64,000 nucleotides of DNA, from assembly GCF_027213945.1 (NCBI RefSeq), contig NZ_JAPWGW010000001.1:186001-250000 (forward strand). Direction: 5' to 3'. This document shows, in pieces, positions 18,636 to 27,552 of this stretch. How positions within the stretch are numbered: position 1 is the first letter of the stretch; every line of letters starts with the position of its first letter. The stretch comes from Henriciella marina (GTDB lineage Bacteria; Pseudomonadota; Alphaproteobacteria; Caulobacterales; Hyphomonadaceae). The position numbers and the translations under genes were made by a program. The notes under the pieces are model-generated. The model saw nothing but the letters and a program-made list of their open reading frames with translations. It was not told where the DNA came from and searched no databases.

Positions 18636-19834
18636 CAGATGACTCCCTTATTGCGCAGGCGCGCCTGTTCTGACGCGTCAACGCCGAGGGTTGAGAGGAT
18701 AGTCGCTGTGTCAGCGCCGAGCGCCGGTCCTGCGTGATCGACACGGCCCGGAGTGTCGGAAAGCTTTGGGAAGACGCCCTGCATGGGCACCTCGCCGAGC
18801 ATGGGGTGAGCAACGCGGATGATCGCCTCACGCGCCTTTATGTGCGCGTCTTCCAGCATGTCGCGGGCCGTGTTGACCGGGCCGCAGGGGACAGCGTTGG
18901 TTTCGCACTGGGCAAGGACGTCCGCCACGGTATGTTCCCCGGTCCAGGCGGCGATCTTCTCATCCAGCTCAAGCTGGTTGTCGCCGCGCGCATCATGGGT
19001 CGCGTAGCGCGGATCATCGGCCCAGTCGGCACCGATCATTTCTGCCAGCCGCCGGAAAAGCGTGTCCTGATTGGCCCCGATGATGACCATTCCGTCTGCG
19101 CATGGATAGACACCGGATGGGGCGACGCGCGGCAGGATCGGGCCGGTGCGTTCTCTTGTATGGCCTGCGAGCGCATATTCAGGAATGATGCTTTCGATGA
19201 AGGCCATGACGCTTTCATAGATGGCGGCGTCGACGACCTGCCCCTTGCCGGTTTTCTCACGGGAAAAGAGCGCCATCATCGTCCCGAGCGCAGCGAATGT
19301 CCCCGTCATCGTGTCGCCGAGGGACACACCGGCGCGCGCTGGCAGGCGGTCCGGTTCGCCGATCATGTAGCGAAGCCCGCCCTTGGCCTCACCGACGCTG
19401 GCATAGCCTGCCTTGGCGCTTTCGGGGCCGGTCTGGCCATAGCCGGAGATACGCGCGATCACGAGGCGGGGGTTGAGAGCGTGGAGCACGTCCGGGCCAA
19501 GGCCCCAGCGCTCCAGCGTGCCGGGACGGAAGTTTTCCACCAGCACGTCTGCGGTTTCGGCGAGCTGTTTGAGGATGGTCTGGCCCTCAGAGGTGCGAAG
19601 GTTCAGCGTCAGCGACTTCTTGTTGCGAGCGATGATGGGCCAGAAAAGGCTCTGGCCGTCCTTCTTGGCCGCGCCCCAGCCGCGGGCCGGGTCAGGCGCA
19701 TCCGGGGCTTCGACCTTGATGATTTCGGCGCCGAAATCGCCAAGCAGCTGCGCGCAGAACGGGCCGGCGATGAGCTGGCCAAGCTCAATGACGCGCAGGC
19801 CAGCGAGCGGGGCGGGAACTGAAGTGTCAGGCAT
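18635..19834 (-). CDS. CaiB/BaiF family (class III) CoA-transferase
   Basis: The 399-residue protein opens '[33 protein letters not shown]', the family's N-terminal Rossmann part, followed by '[16 protein letters not shown]' and the catalytic-Asp region '[22 protein letters not shown]'. Members move CoA between carboxylates (formyl-CoA/oxalate, carnitine and others); donor and acceptor cannot be told. ATG 19834 chosen; an in-frame extension to 19963 lies over the next gene. Coupling to hisI is odd functionally. The acyl-CoA genes at 20.5-23.1 kb are close but on the other strand. Confidence 0.88.
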   Translation of the reverse strand: MPDTSVPAPLAGLRVIELGQLIAGPFCAQLLGDFGAEIIKVEAPDAPDPARGWGAAKKDGQSLFWPIIARNKKSLTLNLRTSEGQTILKQLAETADVLVENFRPGTLERWGLGPDVLHALNPRLVIARISGYGQTGPESAKAGYASVGEAKGGLRYMIGEPDRLPARAGVSLGDTMTGTFAALGTMMALFSREKTGKGQVVDAAIYESVMAFIESIIPEYALAGHTRERTGPILPRVAPSGVYPCADGMVIIGANQDTLFRRLAEMIGADWADDPRYATHDARGDNQLELDEKIAAWTGEHTVADVLAQCETNAVPCGPVNTARDMLEDAHIKAREAIIRVAHPMLGEVPMQGVFPKLSDTPGRVDHAGPALGADTATILSTLGVDASEQARLRNKGVI

Positions 19835-19872
19835 GCGCTCTGTTTGGATCAATGATGGGGAGGGCGCAAGCC

Positions 19873-20424
19873 ATGATGGACTGGATTGCAACGAGCTGGT
19901 CGGCGGTGGGCATGGTGCTTCTGGGCGGCCTTGGCATGTATGCCACTGTCGTCCTGCTGACACGCATCTTCGGACTGCGCAGTTTCTCGAAAATGAGTGG
20001 CTTCGACTTTGCCGTCACTGTGGCGACCGGGTCGATCCTGGCGGCTATTTTCATCGCCAAGGATCCACCTCTGCTACAGGGCATGGCGGCCATGATCATC
20101 CTGTTCGCAATGCAGGCCGCCGTCGCAGAATTGCGAAAGCGCTTCAGTTTCGTGCAGATGATTGTCGACAACCAACCGCGGCTGATCATGTGGGGCGGCG
20201 AAATCGACGAAAAACAGATGCTGAAAGCAAAGATCACGCGCGCTGATCTGATCGCGAAACTGCGCGAAGCCAACGTCACCCGGTTTGAGCAGATACACGC
20301 CGTCGTCGCTGAGACCACTGGGGACATCTCGGTCCTGCATGGGCCTCCCGAAGAAATGCTTGAATTAAGACTTCTGGACGGTGTCATAGGCGCTGAGCGT
20401 TTGACGAACGTGACAAGCAATTGA
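19873..20424 (+). CDS. DUF421 (YetF-like) membrane protein
   Basis: The 183-residue protein has three N-terminal membrane helices and the DUF421 hallmark 'VLLTRIFGLRSFSKMSGFDFAVTVATGSILA' region. A soluble C-terminal part follows, 'VDNQPRLIMWGGEIDEKQMLKAKITRADLIAKLREANV', matching the YetF domain. Function unknown, possibly spore/envelope related in other phyla. ATG 19873 follows GGGAGG; an in-frame ATG at 19852 is possible. Confidence 0.85.
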   Translation: MMDWIATSWSAVGMVLLGGLGMYATVVLLTRIFGLRSFSKMSGFDFAVTVATGSILAAIFIAKDPPLLQGMAAMIILFAMQAAVAELRKRFSFVQMIVDNQPRLIMWGGEIDEKQMLKAKITRADLIAKLREANVTRFEQIHAVVAETTGDISVLHGPPEEMLELRLLDGVIGAERLTNVTSN

Positions 20425-20478
20425 CTTGAGGCCTCGTGTCTGTCCGGTATCACGCCAGAAAAACAAGGGAGATACAGG

Positions 20479-21297
20479 ATGAGCGCACCAGAAGAGATCA
20501 AGACAACAAGCGAAAACGGCGTTCTCACGATCAGTCTGAACCGGCCAGACAGGCTGAATGCCTGGACGCCGAAAATGGCGAGCGAGGTCGAGCAGGCGGT
20601 CCGCGCGGCGGGGGAGGATGATGCGGTCCGCGTCATAGTGATCACCGGCGAAGGGCGCGGTTTCTGCGCAGGCGCAGACATGCAGGGACTGCAAGGTATA
20701 CAGTCCGGCGGCGGCGAAGCGCCGGAGGCCGAAGCGCCCGCCCACAAGGACGGCATCGAGCAGCTTTATCCTGGACGGTTCGGCTATCTCTATGCCTGCC
20801 CAAAGCCAATTATCGCCGCGATCAACGGGCCTTGCGCGGGCATCGGCCTGATCTTCGCGCTCTATGCCGATCTTCGTTTTGCCAACGAAGTCGCCAAATT
20901 CACGACCGCCTTTGCCCAGCGCGGGCTGATCGCAGAACATGGGATTGCCTGGCTATTGCCGCGCCTCATCGGTGAGGCGAATGCGCTGGACCTGCTGTTT
21001 ACGGCGCGCAAGTTCGATGGGCGCGAGGCTGCGCAGATGGGGCTCGTCAATGCGGCCCTGCCCGGCGGCGATCTCCAGGCGCATGTCGACGGCGTTGCGC
21101 AGCATCTCGCGACCCAGGTCTCGCCCCGCTCTGTCGCCATCATGAAGCGCCAGATCCGCGAATCCTATTTCCAGGACTTCGCAGCCAGTCTTGAAGTTGC
21201 CGACGAGGAGATGAAGAACAGCTTCTCGGCCTTTGACTTCAAGGAAGGCGTCGCCAGCTTTGTCGAGAAGCGTGCCCCTGCCTTTCAGGGGCGATAG
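20479..21297 (+). CDS. Enoyl-CoA hydratase/isomerase family protein
   Basis: The 272-residue crotonase-fold protein has 'ISLNRPDRLNAWTPKM', the oxyanion segment 'GRGFCAGADMQGL' (about 66-78) and 'PIIAAINGPCAGIGL' (about 112-126). The acidic residue usual at the second catalytic position lies near 'FTTAFAQRGLIAEHGIAWLLPRLIG'. An insertion of about 20 residues (PEAEAPAHK) lengthens the loop after the first motif. It is followed 15 bases later by HMG-CoA lyase, pointing to leucine or branched acyl-CoA breakdown. Confidence 0.9.
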   Translation: MSAPEEIKTTSENGVLTISLNRPDRLNAWTPKMASEVEQAVRAAGEDDAVRVIVITGEGRGFCAGADMQGLQGIQSGGGEAPEAEAPAHKDGIEQLYPGRFGYLYACPKPIIAAINGPCAGIGLIFALYADLRFANEVAKFTTAFAQRGLIAEHGIAWLLPRLIGEANALDLLFTARKFDGREAAQMGLVNAALPGGDLQAHVDGVAQHLATQVSPRSVAIMKRQIRESYFQDFAASLEVADEEMKNSFSAFDFKEGVASFVEKRAPAFQGR

Positions 21298-21312
21298 GAA
21301 CAGGACCCTTTG

Positions 21313-22209
21313 ATGACCAGACGTATCGACATCGTGGAGGTCGGCCCCCGCGACGGCCTTCAGAACGATCCCGGCAATCTGACGACGGCGCAGAAACTGG
21401 AATTCATCACACGGCTGGAAGAGGCAGGCGTGCGCCGGATGGAGTCTGGCAGTTTTGTCTCGCCAAAGGCCGTGCCCAAGATGGCGGACTCGACAGAGGT
21501 CTTCGCTGGCGTCGATCGATCAAAGCCAACCCGGCACATCGCGCTGGCCCTGAATGAGAAAGGCGTGCGCCGTGCCATCGACGCGAAAGCTGACGAGATC
21601 AATTTCGTCCTTGTGGCTGGCGAAGGTTTCGGGAAACGCAATCAGGGCATGAGCCCAAGCGAGAGCGCCGACATGCTGATGCAGTGTGCGCCGCTCATCC
21701 ATGAGGCCGGCATTCCACTGTCGGCGACCATTTCTGTGGCCTTCGGTGACCCGTATGACGGCGAAGTCAATCCGCTTGTTGTCGGCAACCTCGCGGCCCG
21801 TGCGCAACGCGCTGGCGTCGGCGAACTCGCCCTTGGCGACACGATCGGTGTGGCGACACCCTGGCAGGTGAGGTCGCTGATCGAGCGGGTGACCATGGAA
21901 GCGCCCGATGTCTTCCTGCGCATGCACTTTCATGACACGCGCGGCGCGGCGCTTGCCAATGTCGCGGCGGCTGTCGATGCTGGGGTCGACGTTATCGATG
22001 CAAGCTGCGGCGGGATTGGCGGCTGTCCATTCGCCCCAGCTGCGACTGGAAATGTCGCGACCGAGGACGTCGTCTACATGCTCGAGCGCGCTGGTTTCGA
22101 GACGGGTCTCGACCTCGGCAAGCTGATCGAGACAGCGAAATGGCTGGAAACCGTGCTCGGTCACGACGTGAGTTCCAGCTTGAGCAAAGCTGGTGGTTTC
22201 CCGAGCTGA
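21313..22209 (+). CDS. mvaB: Hydroxymethylglutaryl-CoA lyase
   Basis: The 298-residue TIM-barrel enzyme splits HMG-CoA to acetoacetate and acetyl-CoA, the last step of leucine catabolism. It has 'VEVGPRDGLQNDP' (catalytic Arg and metal Asp), 'ESGSFVSPKAVPKMADS', 'HFHDTRGAALAN' (metal His pair), and the C-terminal loop 'GIGGCPFAPAATGNVATED' with the active-site Cys. ATG 21313 is preferred to a TTG one codon earlier. Confidence 0.93.
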   Translation: MTRRIDIVEVGPRDGLQNDPGNLTTAQKLEFITRLEEAGVRRMESGSFVSPKAVPKMADSTEVFAGVDRSKPTRHIALALNEKGVRRAIDAKADEINFVLVAGEGFGKRNQGMSPSESADMLMQCAPLIHEAGIPLSATISVAFGDPYDGEVNPLVVGNLAARAQRAGVGELALGDTIGVATPWQVRSLIERVTMEAPDVFLRMHFHDTRGAALANVAAAVDAGVDVIDASCGGIGGCPFAPAATGNVATEDVVYMLERAGFETGLDLGKLIETAKWLETVLGHDVSSSLSKAGGFPS

Positions 22210-22316
22210 GGCGACAGGCCATCTGTCCCTGCGTCAGACTTGCAGTGCGCCGCAATCGCTGAACAGACTTCCCTCCAAGCCGCATCTGCAAACGCGGCAA
22301 TCGAGGGAGAAACACC

Positions 22317-23111
22317 ATGGCAAACAGGTTTGAAGGCCGTGTGGTCTGTATCACTGGCGCGGCGAAGGGGATCGGCCGTCAGGCTGCACTGAGTTTCGCA
22401 GCAGAAGGCGCAATAATCGTAGCGACTGATATCGAAGCGGACGCCGGAAAGGCCCTCGTCGCTGAGATCGAGGGCTCGGGCGGTCAGGCAAACTTCATAA
22501 GCCACGACGTCACCTCTGAAGATGCCTGGCGGAATGTCATTGGCAATATCCGCAGCCAGCACGGCAAACTCGACATCCTAATCAACAATGCAGGGATCGG
22601 TATGACGGGCCTTGTCCATGAGATGGACTATGACCTCTGGCGCAAGATGATGGCCGTAAATGTCGACGGTGTCTTTCTTGGCGTGAAGTACGCCCTGCCG
22701 CTGATGCGTGAAGCGGGCATCGGTAACATCATAAACGTCTCATCTGTGGCAGGCATCCGCTCGACGGCAAACTTCTCTTGCTATTGTGCAACAAAGGCCG
22801 CGGTGAAGAGCTTTACCAAATCAGTCGCACTTGAATGCGCCGAAGCGAAAGATGGCATCCGTGTCAATTCCATCCATCCCGGCATCATCTCAACCGCGAT
22901 CTGGGACACGCTGATCGGGACCGAGGAGAGCACGTCGAGCAACATGCCACGCGACGCGACGCTTGCTGGCATGACCGGCGAGGCCGTGCCTTTCGGGCGC
23001 ACAGGCACAATTCAGGAAATCGTCAATGGCATGCTGTTCCTCGCCTCAGACGAGAGCAGCTATATGCACGGCGCGGAACTGGTTCTGGATGGCGGCCTGA
23101 CGGCTGGATAA
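22317..23111 (+). CDS. SDR-family oxidoreductase
   Basis: The 264-residue enzyme has the NAD(P) motif TGAAKGIGRQA (about 13-23), acidic 'ATDIEAD' after strand beta-2 (NAD preference), 'NNAGIG' and the catalytic set with 'INVSSVAGIRSTANFSCYCATKAA' (Ser, Tyr, Lys). The layout resembles cyclopentanol dehydrogenase and 3-beta-hydroxysteroid-type SDRs. A GAGGGAG site precedes the ATG. It follows mvaB after 107 bp, so it may share the unit but could have its own promoter. Confidence 0.88.
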   Translation: MANRFEGRVVCITGAAKGIGRQAALSFAAEGAIIVATDIEADAGKALVAEIEGSGGQANFISHDVTSEDAWRNVIGNIRSQHGKLDILINNAGIGMTGLVHEMDYDLWRKMMAVNVDGVFLGVKYALPLMREAGIGNIINVSSVAGIRSTANFSCYCATKAAVKSFTKSVALECAEAKDGIRVNSIHPGIISTAIWDTLIGTEESTSSNMPRDATLAGMTGEAVPFGRTGTIQEIVNGMLFLASDESSYMHGAELVLDGGLTAG

Positions 23112-23133
23112 CGTCCAACTGCGCTGGGGGACT

Positions 23134-23175
23134 CCTCCCCCGTTTACGGGGGAGGTGCCGGCAGGCGGGGGAGGA
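23134..23175. repeat. GC-rich palindromic repeat
   Basis: A perfect 9-bp stem (23134-23142 with 23147-23155, TTTA loop) is followed by a second GGCAGGCGGGGGAGG half that can pair with the same C-run. This is the style of REP-like sequences seen across alphaproteobacterial genomes. It lies between convergent genes and may also end transcription. Confidence 0.55.
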
Positions 23176-23194
23176 AAGAAGCCGAAAGCTCTTC

Positions 23195-23635
23195 CTAGAC
23201 CTTCGGGCGCCAGGTCTCCGGCGCCATTTCGAAGCCTGCAAAGTCAAACCCCGGCGCGACGAAACAACTGACCAGGGTCCACGCACCAAGCGTTTCGGCG
23301 GTCTGCCAGTGATCTTTTGGCACGACGAGTTGCGGGCGCTGGCCCGCGCGAAGATCAGGACCGAGCTTGTAAGGTGTCGCCCCGACACCGTCCGGCGGCG
23401 ACAGCGTCAGCGCAAGCGGCCCGCCCGCGTGCCAGGCCCACACCTCGTCAGCATCGACGCGGTGCCAGGCTGAGACTTCGTCTGCCTGCAGCAGATAATA
23501 GATTGTGGTGCAGGCCGCACGCCCCTCGCCCTCAGAGCGGTACATCTCTGCATAGTGACCGCCCTCAGGATGCGGCTTCAGGCCGAGGAGCCTGATAATC
23601 TCATTGGCGCCGAGGTCGCCGGACAGGGCTGACAT
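23195..23635 (-). CDS. DUF985 cupin-domain protein
   Basis: The 146-residue protein begins 'EIIRLLGLKPHPEGGHYAEMYRS', the DUF985 hallmark, and has cupin strands 'TTIYYLLQADEVSAWHRVDADEVWAWHAGGPL' and 'VVPKDHWQTAETLGAWTLVSCFVAPGFDFAGFEM'. Conserved His/Glu of these motifs could bind metal; function unknown. It starts two bases after the gloB stop, so the two form an operon with gloB first. Confidence 0.88.
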   Translation of the reverse strand: MSALSGDLGANEIIRLLGLKPHPEGGHYAEMYRSEGEGRAACTTIYYLLQADEVSAWHRVDADEVWAWHAGGPLALTLSPPDGVGATPYKLGPDLRAGQRPQLVVPKDHWQTAETLGAWTLVSCFVAPGFDFAGFEMAPETWRPKV

Positions 23636-23637
23636 GG

Positions 23638-24399
23638 TCAGAAGCTGTCCTTGCGCGCGCGGATTTCCGCAAAAGTCGCGACTGGGTCGCCCGCATGGCC
23701 CATGGCGGCCTGCAGTTCGGCATCGTCTGCCCGCAGGAACGGGTTGGCCTCAAGCTCTCGCGAGAGAACGGTCGGGACGGTCCAGTCACCGCGCTGGCGC
23801 TTCATCTCGACTTCCTGCGCATAAGAGACCAGCGCAGGATTGGACGGATCAACGCTGAGCGCAAAGCGGGCATTCGCCTGCGTATACTCATGTGCGCAGT
23901 AGATGACGGTTTCGGCTGGTAGCGATTTGAGGCGCGACAGGCTCGCCCACATCATCTTGGCATCGCCCTCAAAGACACGGCCACAACCCAACGCGAAGAG
24001 CGCATCACCGACGAAGGCCGTCCGCGCCTCTGGTACGTGGTAAGCGATGTGACCAAGCGTGTGGCCAGGCACATCAACAATCACGACCTCCATATCACCC
24101 AGCCGGACCGTGTCGCCGCCTGACAGATGCTGGTCGATGCCTGGGATTTTCTCCGCCTCGCCGGCAGGACCAAGGATGCGGCAGCCCGTTGCTTTCTTGA
24201 TCAGCTCATTGCCGCCAGCGTGGTCTGGATGCCAGTGCGTGTTCCAGATCTCGTTTATGGTCCAGCCAAGGGTCTCGGCCTCAGCCAGGTATTTTTCTCC
24301 GTCTGGCGTGTCGATAGCCACGGTCATGCCGGATTTGGTGTCGTGCGCAAGAAAGCCGTAATTGTCTTTCAGGCATGGAAACTGGTGAATTTCGATCAT
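23638..24399 (-). CDS. gloB: Hydroxyacylglutathione hydrolase (glyoxalase II)
   Basis: The 253-residue enzyme hydrolyses S-lactoylglutathione in methylglyoxal detoxification. The two-metal motif THWHPDHAGG is at about 54-63, further ligands in 'VPGHTLGHIAYH' and 'AFVGDALFALGCGRVFEG', and the C-terminal glutathione-binding part has 'YCAHEYTQANARFAL' and 'ANPFLRAD'. ATG 24399 begins 'MIEIHQFPCLKDNYGFL', as in the family; an upstream in-frame start adds unrelated residues. Confidence 0.94.
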   Translation of the reverse strand: MIEIHQFPCLKDNYGFLAHDTKSGMTVAIDTPDGEKYLAEAETLGWTINEIWNTHWHPDHAGGNELIKKATGCRILGPAGEAEKIPGIDQHLSGGDTVRLGDMEVVIVDVPGHTLGHIAYHVPEARTAFVGDALFALGCGRVFEGDAKMMWASLSRLKSLPAETVIYCAHEYTQANARFALSVDPSNPALVSYAQEVEMKRQRGDWTVPTVLSRELEANPFLRADDAELQAAMGHAGDPVATFAEIRARKDSF

Positions 24400-24442
24400 G
24401 CCCCCATTTAAGACCAAAGGCAGATTGTGAAACAAGGCCTGT

Positions 24443-25261
24443 ATGAGACAGCGCGCGCGCGACCTTGAGAATTTTTACGCCTCCAGCCTTGGAGAGACGG
24501 CCTGCTATCTGCTGCTCCGGCGGCTGAACGACCTGTGGGGCGACTGCGCAAACCAGTCCGTTCTCGGGATGGGATATGCGCATCCGTTGCTGGCAGGACT
24601 GTCGCTGACGGCAAAATCAACGGTCGCGGTCACACCACACCTCGGTGAGGCAAGCTACTGGGCTGGAACCGACCGCGGCGTGTCAGCCTGCATTTCTGAA
24701 GAAGACCGCCTGCCCTTCGCGGATGGATCTTTCGACCGGGTGATCCTGCTGCATGCCGTCGAAGAGGCCGAAAGCCCGCGCGCCGTCATGCGTGAGGCAT
24801 GGCGGGTGCTGGCGCCTGAAGGCCGCGCCCTCATCATCGTTGCCAACCGCAAGGGGCTCTGGTCGTTGAGCGAAGGCACACCGTTCGGGCATGGCCGCCC
24901 TTGGACGCGCCGTCAGCTTATACAGTGGCTGAACGATCACCTGTTCCAGGTGACCGCCAGTACGACAGCGCTTCACCTGCCGCCGATCGACTGGCGCTTC
25001 CTCACCCATGCAGCCGATGGATTTGAGAATTTCGGCGGGTTTGCCGTGCCGGGACTGGGCGGCGCGGTCATGGTCGAGGCGATCAAGCATCTTTATGCAA
25101 AACCCGGCAGCGGGGCCGCTGCACCCGTCACAGGACTGGCAACCGGGCGCAAAGGTGTGGCACAGTTGCCTAGAAATGAGGCAGCACGTTCCAACGGCCA
25201 GAAAGTCGAAATTTCTCACGTTGACCGACCCGTCACGTCACGCTTTCATCACAAATGTTGA
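24443..25261 (+). CDS. SAM-dependent methyltransferase
   Basis: The 272-residue protein has a degenerate class I fold: 'SVLGMGYAHPLL' at motif I (about 38-49), then 'LPFADGSFDRVILLHAVEEAESP' (motifs III-IV), 'EAWRVLAPEGRALIIVANRKGLWS' (motif V). The target is unknown; 'RVLAPEGRA' style and size fit small-molecule methyltransferases. Divergent from gloB by 43 bp, a neighbour pair often seen in alphaproteobacteria. Followed by the PII gene. Confidence 0.83.
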   Translation: MRQRARDLENFYASSLGETACYLLLRRLNDLWGDCANQSVLGMGYAHPLLAGLSLTAKSTVAVTPHLGEASYWAGTDRGVSACISEEDRLPFADGSFDRVILLHAVEEAESPRAVMREAWRVLAPEGRALIIVANRKGLWSLSEGTPFGHGRPWTRRQLIQWLNDHLFQVTASTTALHLPPIDWRFLTHAADGFENFGGFAVPGLGGAVMVEAIKHLYAKPGSGAAAPVTGLATGRKGVAQLPRNEAARSNGQKVEISHVDRPVTSRFHHKC

Positions 25262-25282
25262 ACAATGGGAGGCTCTGGGGCC

Positions 25283-25627
25283 ATGAAACTTATTACCGCG
25301 ATCTTCAAACCAAGCAGGCTTGATGCTGTCATCGACGCATTGAGCGAAGTTGGCGTTGCCGGTCTGACAGTCTCCGAAGTCCGTGGCTACGGACGCCAAC
25401 AGGGCAAGACCGAAGTCTATCGCGGCGCGGAGTACGAAGTCCGCCTCCTGCCAAAGGTCAAAGTCGAAGTTGCCTGCGCGACAGGCGATGTCGACCGTCT
25501 GGTCGAAGCTGTGATCAGCGCGGCGAACACCGGCACCATCGGTGACGGCAAGATTTTCGTCTCCGGCCTGGACAGCGTGACCCGCATCCGGACGGGCGAA
25601 AAGAACGAGCAGGCGCTCGGCGGCTAG
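25283..25627 (+). CDS. Nitrogen regulatory protein P-II
   Basis: The 114-residue protein matches GlnB/GlnK: 'MKLITAIFKPSRLDAVIDAL', the T-loop 'EVYRGAEYEVRLLPK' with the uridylylation Tyr of YRGAEY at about 51, and the C-terminal 'GTIGDGKIFVSGLDSVTRIRTGE' signature. It senses 2-oxoglutarate and ATP/ADP. Without amtB or glnA beside it, I cannot say glnB or glnK. Met 25283 starts the family sequence; the extra codons from 25265 would carry the ribosome site itself. Confidence 0.92.
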   Translation: MKLITAIFKPSRLDAVIDALSEVGVAGLTVSEVRGYGRQQGKTEVYRGAEYEVRLLPKVKVEVACATGDVDRLVEAVISAANTGTIGDGKIFVSGLDSVTRIRTGEKNEQALGG

Positions 25628-25654
25628 CGCCTGCCTCCCAATCCATGTTGAACG

Positions 25655-25686
25655 ACCGGCAGCACAAAACGTGCCTGCCGGTTTTT
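25655..25686 (+). terminator. Rho-independent terminator after the PII gene
   Basis: An 8-bp stem, 25655-25662 with 25675-25682, with extra CAC/GTG pairing inside, is followed by a five-T run. It also covers the end of the convergent metW gene, which stops at 25686. Confidence 0.85.
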
Positions 25687-26291
25687 CATATCCGCTTCAG
25701 ATGAAGGATGACCTCGTCTGCGCCCCAGTTAAGGCGCTTGAGCCCCTTGTTGCGGAACGCGCCGACTTCCCCGCCCCGCACAGGCGCCACCGCGACGCAG
25801 GCAAGGCCAAGGCGGGCCGCGAGTTCGATCATGTCCAGAGCTGTTACAGGCAGCAGAACACCATCCTCATGCGCAAGACCGGGGGCGGGCATGCGGCCCT
25901 GACGAATGAGCGTGAGCCTTCGGCTCCACAAACCGTAATTGCGGAACGATACGATGACTTCTGGTGCGATGCGCGCCAACTCTCCAAGGACACGGGCCGG
26001 GCGGCGCATCTGCTGGACAGCCTGAGACAGGATCGCGACCTCGAAACTGTCATCGGGAAAAAGTTCCAGATCGCTATCGGCATCGCCCTGAATGACAGAC
26101 AGACCACGCGCCATCGCGATGCCAGCGGTCTCGCTGGAAAGCTCCAGTCCGCGGGCATCGACACTACGCGTCGATTTCAGAAGGTCCAGCAGCGCCCCAT
26201 CTCCGCAGCCGACATCAAGCACACGAGCGCCCTGGCGTACGCGCCGCGCAATCGCTTCATGGTCCGGGCGGACTGTTCGTTGCTCCACCAC
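25686..26291 (-). CDS. metW: Methionine biosynthesis protein MetW
   Basis: The 201-residue protein is a class I methyltransferase-fold protein with motif I 'RVLDVGCGDGALLDLL' (about 23-38), 'VIQGDADSDLELFPDDSFEVAILSQAVQQMRRP', and 'PEVIVSFRNYGLW', the MetW signature. MetW is needed with MetX for homoserine acetylation in several proteobacteria. It starts with GTG, whose G is shared with the metX stop (TAGTG), so the two are translationally coupled. Confidence 0.92.
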   Translation of the reverse strand: MVEQRTVRPDHEAIARRVRQGARVLDVGCGDGALLDLLKSTRSVDARGLELSSETAGIAMARGLSVIQGDADSDLELFPDDSFEVAILSQAVQQMRRPARVLGELARIAPEVIVSFRNYGLWSRRLTLIRQGRMPAPGLAHEDGVLLPVTALDMIELAARLGLACVAVAPVRGGEVGAFRNKGLKRLNWGADEVILHLKRI

Positions 26292-27427
26292 TAGATGCCC
26301 CTCAGCTCAGCACTCGAAGACAGGAACCCTTCCAGCGCCCTCTCATAGATCGGTTCTTCCAGCAGGAAGGCGTCATGGCCCTTGTCGGACTGGATATCGA
26401 GATAGCTCACTTCTGCACCCGCCGCGATGAGAGCGCGGGTAATCTCGCGGTTTGCCTCTGGCGGATAGTGCCAGTCAGAGGAGAAGGAGAAAACGCAAAA
26501 GCGGACCGGCGTATCCCTGAAGACGTCTGCAAGCCGCCCCTCACTACGCGATGAAAGGTCGAAATAGTCCATCGCCCGCGTGACATAGAGGTACGAGTTG
26601 GCATCGAACCGGTCGACGAAGGAATGGCCCTGATAGCGCAGATAGGACTCCACCTGGAAATCTGCGTCGAAACTGAAGCTGGTCTTCTCGCGGTCCTGCA
26701 GGCCACGGTCGAACTTCCGCTTCAGCGCGCCCTCGGAAACATAGGTGATGTGCGCCGCCATACGGGCGATGGCAAGCCCGCGCGAGGGGCGCTTGCCTTG
26801 CGCCAGGTAGTTTCCCTCACACCAGTCCGGATCGGCCATGATGGCCTGACGACCGACTTCGTAGAAGGCGATATTCTGGGCAGAATGGCGGGCCGAAGTG
26901 GCAATCGGCACGGAAGTAAAAACTTGCCCGGGTGCCTGCGCGGCCCATTCCAGCGCCTGCATGCCGCCCATAGACCCGCCGATCACCGAGAACAGGCTGT
27001 CGATGCCAAGCGCGGCTATGAAAGCGCGCTGGGCACGCACCATGTCGCCAATCGTGATGACCGGGAAACGGGTCCCGTAAGGTTTGCCGTCTGGCGCATT
27101 TGAAGCAGGCCCCGTCGTACCCATGCAGCCACCCAACACATTGGTCGCGATGACAAAATATTGGTCCGTGTCAATGGCGAGACCCGGCCCGATGACGCGC
27201 GGCCACCAGGCAGGGCGGCCGGTCACCGGGTTGGGCGATGCTGCAAACTGGTCACCTGTCAGCGCATGGCAGATCAGGATGACATTCGACCGGTCCGCGT
27301 TCGGCTCACCCCAGCTCTCATAGGCGATCTCGACATGATCGAGCGTTTCGCCGCAATCGAGCTTCAAGGGCTCTGGCAGGGTGAGCACGCGCAGGGCGCT
27401 GGTCTGTGGCGGGGCGTTGTCCGGCAT
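26291..27427 (-). CDS. metX: Homoserine O-acetyltransferase
   Basis: The 378-residue alpha/beta-hydrolase-fold enzyme acetylates homoserine in methionine synthesis. It has 'VILICHALTGDQF', 'VIATNVLGGCMGTTGP', the nucleophile 'VIGGSMGGMQALEWA' (about 155-169), and the Asp/His pair in 'FSFSSDWHYPPEANREI' and 'SDKGHDAFLLE'. ATG 27427 is used; a TTG at 27463 is possible. First gene of metX-metW. I looked for a SAM-II riboswitch upstream and did not see its conserved core. Confidence 0.93.
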   Translation of the reverse strand: MPDNAPPQTSALRVLTLPEPLKLDCGETLDHVEIAYESWGEPNADRSNVILICHALTGDQFAASPNPVTGRPAWWPRVIGPGLAIDTDQYFVIATNVLGGCMGTTGPASNAPDGKPYGTRFPVITIGDMVRAQRAFIAALGIDSLFSVIGGSMGGMQALEWAAQAPGQVFTSVPIATSARHSAQNIAFYEVGRQAIMADPDWCEGNYLAQGKRPSRGLAIARMAAHITYVSEGALKRKFDRGLQDREKTSFSFDADFQVESYLRYQGHSFVDRFDANSYLYVTRAMDYFDLSSRSEGRLADVFRDTPVRFCVFSFSSDWHYPPEANREITRALIAAGAEVSYLDIQSDKGHDAFLLEEPIYERALEGFLSSSAELRGI

Positions 27428-27552
27428 GGCGCCTGAGGTGTCGGCAGGATGCGCCTCTGTCAAGCATGATTGGCGCGGTCATTCACAGGCTCTCACTTGA
27501 TTTTCGGCCCATCCTTGGCCACGAGGTTCAGCTTGAAACAGGGAGCTCTCTC

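Noticed and set aside
27428-27552. SAM-II riboswitch before metX
   Set aside because: The conserved core of SAM-II RNAs is not seen in this 125-bp gap.
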